DNA of 64,000 nt, taken from assembly GCF_030209375.1 (NCBI RefSeq), contig NZ_JARVSC010000005.1, positions 1 to 64,000 on the forward strand. The letters are read 5' to 3'. Position numbers and translations under genes: made by a program. Shown here one piece after another: positions 58,040-64,000 of the stretch. Within the stretch, counting starts at the first letter, position 1. Each line of letters begins with the position of its first letter. Origin of the DNA: Plantibacter sp. ME-Dv--P-122b (GTDB lineage Bacteria; Actinomycetota; Actinomycetes; Actinomycetales; Microbacteriaceae). Below the pieces are notes generated by a model. The model was not told the origin of the DNA and did no database searches. It saw only the letters and a program-made list of their open reading frames with translations.

Positions 58040-59709
58040 TGGCAGCTGAGACTGAGACGGAGACCCCCACCGTGACACCGCACCCCACAGCGACGCCGAC
58101 GCGCTCACAGCTCTTCACGAACGCCCGAGTGTTCACCGGGACGGACGAGACGGGCTTCGCCTCAGCGTTCCGCATCGTCGACGGCCGCTTCGACTGGGTG
58201 GGGGAGGCGTCGACGGCCGAGGGCGAACCATCGGTCGACCTCGGCGGGCGTACCGTGCTCCCCGGCCTCATCGACAGCCACACCCACCCGGCGCTCATGG
58301 CCGCCACCGCCGTCGCCGCCGAGTGCTTCCCGCCGTCGGTGGTCTCGATCGACGGCCTCGTGGAGCGGCTGCGCGAGCACCAGGCGTCGCTGACCGCGCC
58401 GAGCGCCTGGGTGCTCGGCCGCGGGTTCGACGACACGAAGTTCCCCGAGGGACGGATGCCGACCACGGCCGACCTCGACGCGGTGTCCGCAGAACGCCCC
58501 GTCCTCGTCTGGCGCTGCGACGCCCATTCCGCCGTCTGCAACACCGCGGCGCTCCGCCTCGCGGGCATCACGGCCACCACGCCCGACCCGGCCGGTGCGC
58601 GGTTCGAACGTGGACCGGACGGCGAACCGAACGGCGTCCTCACCGAGATCGCCGCGGTCGAGGCGGTCGCCAGGTTCATCCCGGTGCCGGAACGCGAGGA
58701 GCAGATCGCGTCGCTCGTGGCGATCGGCGAGGAACTGGCCTCGCGCGGGATCGTCGCCGTGTGCGACCTGCTGTCCAACCGACTGCACGACCCCCTCGAC
58801 GCCTTCCGCGCCGCTGCCGCCAAGGGGCTCCGCACCCGCGTCGCCCTCTACCCGGGCTGGGATCCCTCCGCACCGCTCGCCGAGCTGACCCCGGACGATC
58901 GCGAGGGGCGGATCCGCATCGGCGGGGTGAAGGTCGTCCTCGACGGGGCCTACTCGAACCGCACCGCCTGGGTCGCCGAACCCTATCCGGAATCCTGCGA
59001 CCACGGACTCCGTCTCGTCGAAGACGACGACGTCCTCGCAGCCGGCGCCTGGGCTCGCCGCAACGGCGTCCAACTCGCGGTGCACGCCATGGGTGACCGC
59101 GCGCTCGACCGCGTCGCGACCCTCTTCGAAGACCAGGAGCCCTGGCTCGACGGCATCCCGTCCGTCCGCATCGAACACGCGACCATCATCAGCGAGGAGT
59201 ACGCCGAACGGCTCCGCTCCGCGCGCATGACGTTCGGGATCGCCACCCACACCGTGTTCTTCTTCGCCGAATACGACGGCTACGAGCTCGCCCTCCGCAC
59301 CGAACAGGTCCCCGACGCCTACCCGATCGCCCGGTTGTTCCGCACCATCGGACCGCTCGCGCTCTCCTCCGACCGCCCGGCCACCGCCTGGAGCGGCGCC
59401 GACGACGTCATGCTCTCCGTCGAGGCCGCCGTCCGCCGCCAGGCCTACAACGGCGCCGACTTCGTCCCCGAGGAGGCCATCAGCGTCGCCCAAGCGCTCC
59501 TGCTGTACACGGGACGCGCCGGCCTGCTCTCGCCGCTCGACCGCGTCGGACGGATCGCCACGGGATACGACGGCAGCTTCGCCGTCCTCGACCGCGACGT
59601 CTTCTCCGTCCCCGCGGACGAGATCGCCACCGTCCGGGTCGCCGAGACCTGGATCCGCGGCGAGCAGGTGTACCGGCGCTCGCCGCAGGACGAGGGGGTC
59701 CGCTCATGA
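58039..59709 (+). CDS. YtcJ-type metal-dependent amidohydrolase (2)
   Basis: The protein has 556 residues. The metal site is VLPGLIDSHTHPALM, with ILGRGFDDTKFPEG-like YtcJ insert (VLGRGFDDTKFPEG), AVHAMGDRALDRVATLFED and LALSSDRPATAWSG. It is longer than its neighbour through insertions in the barrel. ATG at 58039 shares one base with the previous stop codon. Two tandem members suggest related substrates or steps. Confidence 0.87.
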   Translation: MAAETETETPTVTPHPTATPTRSQLFTNARVFTGTDETGFASAFRIVDGRFDWVGEASTAEGEPSVDLGGRTVLPGLIDSHTHPALMAATAVAAECFPPSVVSIDGLVERLREHQASLTAPSAWVLGRGFDDTKFPEGRMPTTADLDAVSAERPVLVWRCDAHSAVCNTAALRLAGITATTPDPAGARFERGPDGEPNGVLTEIAAVEAVARFIPVPEREEQIASLVAIGEELASRGIVAVCDLLSNRLHDPLDAFRAAAAKGLRTRVALYPGWDPSAPLAELTPDDREGRIRIGGVKVVLDGAYSNRTAWVAEPYPESCDHGLRLVEDDDVLAAGAWARRNGVQLAVHAMGDRALDRVATLFEDQEPWLDGIPSVRIEHATIISEEYAERLRSARMTFGIATHTVFFFAEYDGYELALRTEQVPDAYPIARLFRTIGPLALSSDRPATAWSGADDVMLSVEAAVRRQAYNGADFVPEEAISVAQALLLYTGRAGLLSPLDRVGRIATGYDGSFAVLDRDVFSVPADEIATVRVAETWIRGEQVYRRSPQDEGVRS

Positions 59710-60887
59710 CCGGCTTCCAGGAGGACGCGACCGCGATGCGCGACGAACTCGTGGCCGTCCGGCGCGAACTGCACCAGGCCGTCGAGATCGGCCTCGACCT
59801 GCCCGTGACCCAGGGGGTCATCCTGCGCGAACTCGCGGGACTCGGCCTGGAGATCACGACGGGGACCGGACTCTCCTCGGTCGTCGCCGTCCTCCGGGGT
59901 GGTTTCCCGGGCCCGACCGTCCTGCTCCGTGCCGACATGGACGGCCTACCGGTCACCGAGGCGACGGGGCTGCCGTTCGCGTCGACGTCCGGGGGCATGC
60001 ACGCCTGCGGGCACGATCTCCACATGGCGGGTCTCCTCGGTGCCGTCCGCCTGCTCGTCGCCCGTCGCGCCGACCTCGCCGGCACGGTCGTGTTCGTGTT
60101 CCAGCCCGGGGAGGAGGGGCAGGCCGGCGCGCGGCTCATGCTCGAGGAAGGTCTGCTCGACATCGCCGGAGAGCGACCCGTCGCGGCGTACGCGCTGCAC
60201 GTCGACTGCAGCACCCCACGCGGGCAGCTCGTCACGCGGAAGGGCGCGATGATGGCGAGTGCCAACGCGTTGCAGCTCACCGTCCGTGGGACGGGCGGTC
60301 ACGCGGCGTTCCCGCACCTCGCCGTCGACCCGGTGCCGGTCGCCGCGCACCTCATCCTCGCCGTGCAGACCTTCGCGGCCCGGAGGCTTCCGGCCACCGA
60401 CCAGGCGGTCATCTCCGTCACTCGGCTGAGGAGCGACTCGGAGGCCAGCAATGTGCTCGCCTCGGCCGTCAGCCTGGAGGCGAACATCCGCACGCTGTCG
60501 AAGGCGACGCTCGAGACGGTGCGTGAGCAGCTGCCGGAGCTGTTGACCGCGATCGCCGAGGCGCACGGCTGCACCCTCGATTCGACGTTCATCGCGTCCT
60601 ATCCCGTCACCGTCAACGACCCGGAGGAGACGCGGTTCGTCCTCGGCACGCTCGACGCGCTCGTGGGACCAGACCGGGTCATCCGGCAGGAGGTGCCGTC
60701 GATGGCGTCGGAGGACTTCGCCTACATCCTCGACGAGGTCCCCGGCACGCTCGTCTTCGTCGGTGCCGCCCCCGATGAGGGCTCCGTCGCCCTGCATTCC
60801 GAACGCGCGGTGTTCGACGACGGTGTCCTGGACCTGCAGGCCGCGGTGCTCGCCGAACTCGCCTGGAGGCGCCTCCAGCTCGTGTGA
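59706..60887 (+). CDS. M20 family amidohydrolase/aminoacylase
   Basis: The protein has 393 residues. Metal ligands are in LLRADMDGLPVTE, GGMHACGHDLHMAGLLGA and QPGEEGQAGARLML, with a dimerisation domain in the middle and VPSMASEDFAYIL near the end. This is the HipO/N-acyl amino acid amidohydrolase group, which removes an acyl group from an amino acid. It ends the mva operon; start overlaps the previous stop by 4 nt. Confidence 0.9.
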   Translation: MTGFQEDATAMRDELVAVRRELHQAVEIGLDLPVTQGVILRELAGLGLEITTGTGLSSVVAVLRGGFPGPTVLLRADMDGLPVTEATGLPFASTSGGMHACGHDLHMAGLLGAVRLLVARRADLAGTVVFVFQPGEEGQAGARLMLEEGLLDIAGERPVAAYALHVDCSTPRGQLVTRKGAMMASANALQLTVRGTGGHAAFPHLAVDPVPVAAHLILAVQTFAARRLPATDQAVISVTRLRSDSEASNVLASAVSLEANIRTLSKATLETVREQLPELLTAIAEAHGCTLDSTFIASYPVTVNDPEETRFVLGTLDALVGPDRVIRQEVPSMASEDFAYILDEVPGTLVFVGAAPDEGSVALHSERAVFDDGVLDLQAAVLAELAWRRLQLV

Positions 60888-60889
60888 GC

Positions 60890-60903
60890 GACGGTCGACC
60901 GTC
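60890..60903. other. 14-bp perfect palindrome after the operon
   Basis: GACGGTCGACCGTC begins 3 nt after the M20 stop codon. It may be part of a terminator or an operator for the following histidine kinase gene; no T run follows. Confidence 0.35.
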
Positions 60904-61010
60904 CGGGTGGCGAGTGGCACATCTCGGACGTATCCGACAGCCAGGGCAGTGCATGTGCCCTGGATGGGTAGCATGGACACGTTCCGGATTCCGACGACGA
61001 AAGGGCGCGC

Positions 61011-62195
61011 GTGATCACCGCAGAGGACATCACGAGGCGCTCCGCGATCGCCGAGTACCAGGTCGTCGGTCGTCCGCCCGAGACGGACCTCGAGAGCCTC
61101 GTCCATCTCGCCGCGACCATGTGCGACGTGCCGACCGCCGTGATCAACATCATCGACGACCGGTTCCAACATCAGATCGCTGCGGTCGGGTTGGAACCGG
61201 CGAGCTGCTCGCGCGAGGACTCGATGTGCGCGGTCGTGTTCCAACAGCAGGTGCGGACGATCGTCTCGGACGCTCGTGAGGATCCTCGCTTCGCGGCGAA
61301 CCCCTTCGTCACCGGTGAGCTCGCCAACGTCCGCTTCTACGCGTCGAGCCCGCTCATCACCCCCGACGGCGTCCCGATCGGCACCCTGTGCATCTTCGAC
61401 GACCGGGTCCGAGAGCTGTCCCCGGAACAGGGCAGAGCCCTGGACCTCCTCGCGAGGCAGGTCGTCGACGTCCTCGAGCTGCTCCGCCTCACGCACGAGC
61501 TCGGCCAGTCCAACGAGCAGCTCGCCCAGTTCGCCGGCCAGGTGAGTCACGACCTGCGCAACCCGCTCATGGCGGTCTCCGGGTTCCTCGAGCTTGCGAC
61601 CGACAGCCCGGAGATGGTGAACGCGCCGCACGCGGCGAAGGCGCTCGCGCGAGCCGAGTCGGCCGCCGACCGGATGGCGGCGATGATCACCGACCTGCTC
61701 GACTTCGCCCGGATCGGTGGCGCCCGTCCGCGACGCGTCCCGATCGAGCTCGAGCCGCTCGTGGTATCGGTGGTCGAGGACCTCGACGCGACCATCACCT
61801 CGACCGGCGCGACCGTCGAGGTCGACACCTCCCTCGCGGTGCACGGTGACGAGACGCTCCTGCGCGCCCTGCTGCAGAACCTGATCGCGAACGCCGTGAA
61901 GTTCAGTGCGGCCGCCGGAGTCGTCCCGCACGTGCTGGTGCAGGCCGAGCGGGTCTCCGCCGGGGTGCTGGTCGCGGTCGAGGACAACGGCCCCGGTGTC
62001 GCTCCGGAGCAGCGAGAGCGCGTCTTCGACCTCATGGAACGCGCGGCGGGGAGCGAGGTCGCCGGCCTCGGCATCGGCCTCTCGACCTGCCGACGCATCG
62101 TCGAGGCGCACGGTGGCCGGATCGAGATCGACGAGTCGGGGCTGGGGGGAGCGAGCGTCTGGTTCCTGTTGCCCGACGCCCGATCAGCGGGCTGA
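61011..62195 (+). CDS. GAF-domain sensor histidine kinase
   Basis: The protein has 394 residues and no membrane helix. A GAF domain (about 25-165, with VPTAVINIIDDRFQHQIAAV and SSPLITPDGVPIGTLCIFDD) precedes the HisKA site FAGQVSHDLRNPLMAVSGFL (His near 183) and an ATPase domain with VEDNGPGVAPE and GLGIGLSTCRRIVEAHGGRI. GTG 61011 is the first plausible start. No partner response regulator is adjacent, so it is an orphan cytosolic sensor. Confidence 0.88.
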   Translation: MITAEDITRRSAIAEYQVVGRPPETDLESLVHLAATMCDVPTAVINIIDDRFQHQIAAVGLEPASCSREDSMCAVVFQQQVRTIVSDAREDPRFAANPFVTGELANVRFYASSPLITPDGVPIGTLCIFDDRVRELSPEQGRALDLLARQVVDVLELLRLTHELGQSNEQLAQFAGQVSHDLRNPLMAVSGFLELATDSPEMVNAPHAAKALARAESAADRMAAMITDLLDFARIGGARPRRVPIELEPLVVSVVEDLDATITSTGATVEVDTSLAVHGDETLLRALLQNLIANAVKFSAAAGVVPHVLVQAERVSAGVLVAVEDNGPGVAPEQRERVFDLMERAAGSEVAGLGIGLSTCRRIVEAHGGRIEIDESGLGGASVWFLLPDARSAG

Positions 62196-62729
62196 GCCGC
62201 CCGCGCGTGCGCGGTGTCTGCGGACGCCCGACCGGTTGGCGCACCGCACCGAGCAGTAGCGCTGACGGCCGTTGCGGGTGACGTCGACGACGACCCTGCG
62301 GCACGTGTCGCCGGGCTCGGTCCCCGCGGCACACCGACCGAGACGCTGCATCCCCCTCGTCGTCAGGTGGAGGGCGGTCCCGACGCTGATCACGGCGGCG
62401 AGGACCTCGGGGAGCGCCTGGTGCTCGTCGCGGTAGTGCAGGTGCCACCCCTCGCCGTCATGGTCCGTCAGCCGCGGGAACGCGGCCGCAGAAGCCATCT
62501 GGCGGTTGAGCGCGTGCGCCCTGGCCTGATCGCCGGCCGCGTCGACGACGGCCAGCCAGTCGTCGACGACCAGGCGGACGCGGGCGTGGTCATGGGCGAC
62601 CTCGGCGAAGGGCATCGTCATCCCGTGCTCGCGGGTGCGGGCGACGATGCCGTCCCGGTCGTCGGGCCAGTCGTTCGCCAGCGACGCGGCCAGGAGGACG
62701 GCGTAGGAACCGTAAGGGTTGAGATGCAT
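62184..62729 (-). CDS. ABATE/CGNR zinc-finger regulator
   Basis: The protein has 181 residues. The N-terminal ABATE-type region begins MHLNPYGSYAVLLAASLAND, and the C-terminal CGNR finger has RCAAG, DTCRRVVVDVTRNGRQRYCS and RCANR with four metal cysteines. TGTAAT on the minus strand lies 6 nt before the start, so it may be leaderless. It is a probable stress-linked regulator. Its 3' end overlaps the kinase gene by 12 nt. Confidence 0.87.
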   Translation of the reverse strand: MHLNPYGSYAVLLAASLANDWPDDRDGIVARTREHGMTMPFAEVAHDHARVRLVVDDWLAVVDAAGDQARAHALNRQMASAAAFPRLTDHDGEGWHLHYRDEHQALPEVLAAVISVGTALHLTTRGMQRLGRCAAGTEPGDTCRRVVVDVTRNGRQRYCSVRCANRSGVRRHRARAGGSAR

Positions 62730-62754
62730 AACGCCATTACATCATGGTGGAGTC

Positions 62755-62973
62755 ATGACCCTCCTCGACGCACCCCCGGAGTCCTTCGAACCGTCACCGA
62801 ACGCCCTCGACGCCTGCCTCCACGCCTGGGCGACGGAGTCGGCGCACACCACCTCGGAGGGGTCGCTGCGCTACCTCCGGTGCATCGCCTGCGGCAGTCG
62901 TCGGGTGGAACTGCGACCCTACGACGACGCACCCACGGTCCCGGTCTCGCGTCGCGACATCCCGCCACGGTGA
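62755..62973 (+). CDS. Small zinc-ribbon-like protein divergent from the CGNR gene
   Basis: The protein has 72 residues. One CxxC pair lies in LRCIACGSRRVELRPYD near residue 42-45. GGTGGAG precedes ATG 62755. Only 25 nt separate it from the divergent CGNR gene, so both share a promoter region. No family is recognised; the gene is plausible but small. Confidence 0.6.
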   Translation: MTLLDAPPESFEPSPNALDACLHAWATESAHTTSEGSLRYLRCIACGSRRVELRPYDDAPTVPVSRRDIPPR

Positions 62974-63046
62974 CGTCCTCCCGCCACGCGCGTTAGCGTT
63001 GGACCAGTGCACGCGGGACCGCCCGCCGATCGACGAGAGGAACCCC

Positions 63047-63511
63047 ATGAGCGCCGACGTCTGGCTCGACAAGGAATCACCCGAGGTCTATCAGGCGCTC
63101 GTGGAGACCGGACGTGCCGCGGGTCGCGCGGCACTCGACGCCGGCATCGACAAGCGGCTCATCGAGCTGATCCGGATCCGCGCCTCGCAGATCAACGGTT
63201 GCGCGTACTGCCTGCGCCTCCACGTCGCCGATGCGATCGCGCTCGGCGAGACCACGGAGCGCCTCGCCATCCTGTCCGCCTGGCGCGACAGCGAGTACTT
63301 CAGCCCGGTGGAGCAGGCCGCACTCGCGATCACCGAGGACGTCACCCTCATCGCGGACGTGCAGCACCGCCGACGCCTGCCGGACGACGACCTGTCGACG
63401 CTCACGAACGGTCAGATCGCCGCGGTCCGCTGGCTGGCGATCGTCATCAACGCCTTCAACCGCGTCTCGATCACGAGCCACTACCCGGTGCACCCGGAGC
63501 AAGCGGACTGA
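63047..63511 (+). CDS. AhpD-like carboxymuconolactone decarboxylase-family protein
   Basis: The protein has 154 residues. The peroxidase-type motif INGCAYCLRLHVADA has the CxxC and following histidine of the AhpD family. It reduces peroxides or other thiol-linked substrates. GAGAGG precedes ATG 63047 by 6 nt. It stands alone on the plus strand between the mini-protein and the response regulator. Confidence 0.9.
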   Translation: MSADVWLDKESPEVYQALVETGRAAGRAALDAGIDKRLIELIRIRASQINGCAYCLRLHVADAIALGETTERLAILSAWRDSEYFSPVEQAALAITEDVTLIADVQHRRRLPDDDLSTLTNGQIAAVRWLAIVINAFNRVSITSHYPVHPEQAD

Positions 63512-63517
63512 CGGCGC

Positions 63518-63703
63518 TCAGTCCTTCCGGCGCTTCGCGCCACGGAACCACGCTGCGACGCGGGTGCGCAGTCCGTCGGAGTACTCGTTCGAGAGGTCGA
63601 GGGTCTCCTTGCCGAGATCGCCGCCGTTCCTGATCGACTCGAGCGCACGCAGCGCCCGGGCCTCCTGCTCGGCGGCTCGCTTCCGGCGGTCCTCATCACC
63701 CAT
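63518..63703 (-). CDS. Small charged protein of unknown function
   Basis: The protein has 61 residues, almost wholly helical and rich in Arg, Glu and Ala (RRKRAAEQEARALRALESIR), ending GAKRRKD. It converges on the AhpD-like gene 6 nt away. Coding is plausible since a start codon and codon usage fit, but evidence is thin. Confidence 0.5.
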   Translation of the reverse strand: MGDEDRRKRAAEQEARALRALESIRNGGDLGKETLDLSNEYSDGLRTRVAAWFRGAKRRKD

Positions 63704-63827
63704 GCGCCCAGCCTAGACGGGGGTCCACGCCGGACCGTCCCGCTTCAGCACTGCTTCAGCTTGTCCGCGCCAGACTGGGACGCGCCGCTCGACCGTCGAC
63801 CGGCACGGAGCCTGGAGGTTGCACCGG

Positions 63828-64000
63828 ATGCGGATACTCGTCGTGGACGATGAGGTGCGACTCGCCGAGGGTGTCCGGCGAGGGCTCGAAGCGGAGGGCT
63901 TCGCCGTCGACGTCGCTGCGAACGGGGTCGACGGCCTGTGGATGGCCGGCGAGCATCGTTACGACGCCATCATCCTCGACATCATGATGCCGGGCCTCAG
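63828..64000 (+). CDS. OmpR-type response regulator, N-terminal part (runs off the window)
   Basis: The visible 57 residues start MRILVVDDEVRLAEGVRRGL, with the acidic pair at 8-9 and the phosphoacceptor aspartate in DAIILDIMMPGL near residue 52. GGAGG lies about 12 nt upstream of ATG 63828. The output domain lies outside the window. The gene may belong to a two-component pair continuing to the right. Confidence 0.85.
   Translation, partial: MRILVVDDEVRLAEGVRRGLEAEGFAVDVAANGVDGLWMAGEHRYDAIILDIMMPGL

Noticed and set aside
59946-62111. 721-residue minus-strand ORF opposite the M20 and histidine kinase genes
   Set aside because: Both plus-strand genes have full catalytic motifs; the antisense product is acidic/arginine-rich without any domain.

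Overview
This is a high-GC actinobacterial chromosome segment. The run from 136 to 16334 (TPR-like protein, HAD phosphatase, tlyA, nadK, recN, pyrG, NUDIX, xerD, parA, scpA, scpB, rluB-like, tyrA, cmk, der) follows the order of the Mycobacterium tuberculosis Rv1691-Rv1713 neighbourhood. Gene content elsewhere, TAnnnT -10 boxes placed 6-8 nt before start codons, and tight ATGA/GTGA overlaps fit a Microbacteriaceae-like soil or plant actinobacterium. The family is an inference; no rRNA gene is present to settle it.

Layout. (1) 1-16411: conserved housekeeping operon(s), closed by a 19-bp hairpin shared with a convergent TetR gene. (2) 16428-20367: TetR regulator, a NUDIX-NYN fusion protein, a long-chain acyl-CoA ligase and a small membrane protein. 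(3) 20589-29704: tRNA-Pro(GGG) with a genomic island of about 9 kb inserted at its 3' end. The island is bounded by 40-bp direct repeats (38/40 identical), has visibly lower GC in its centre, and shows no intact integrase. Its cargo is one same-strand run of eight elements: an unknown protein, an XRE/ImmA metallopeptidase regulator, a DUF2188 protein, a SIR2 protein, a HerA ATPase, a PRTase-winged helix protein, a retron-like non-coding RNA, and a retron reverse transcriptase. (4) 29712-42898: a patchwork of small oxidoreductase, transporter and VOC genes, each beside its own local regulator (HxlR, ArsR, TetR, WYL, MmyB-type XRE, PadR), several with clear palindromic operators. (5) 42903-44663: an AarF/ABC1-type kinase-like protein. 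(6) 44794-60887: a catabolic locus with an N-methyl amino acid oxidase, a complete oligopeptide-type ABC importer, a cupin, a divergent GAF-PucR regulator, HMG-CoA reductase plus HMG-CoA lyase, a PaiB-like FMN protein, two YtcJ-type amidohydrolases and an M20 amidohydrolase. (7) 61011-64000: a GAF histidine kinase, a CGNR zinc-finger regulator with a divergent zinc-ribbon mini-protein, an AhpD-like protein, a small charged protein and the start of an OmpR-type response regulator.

The most interesting system is the island. A SIR2-HerA pair (a known type of anti-phage module) is followed after 14 nt by a retron whose effector is a PRTase-like protein. The retron RNA can be drawn directly: a 22-position a1/a2 duplex (20 paired), three small msr-type hairpins and a 15-position msd stem (14 paired). 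The a2 arm lies inside the first eight codons of the reverse transcriptase. The two modules appear to be transcribed together behind an XRE/ImmA-type switch and a leaderless promoter. The second point of interest is the 51-61 kb locus, which looks like mevalonate (mvaA-mvaB) catabolism joined to peptide/amide uptake and hydrolysis.
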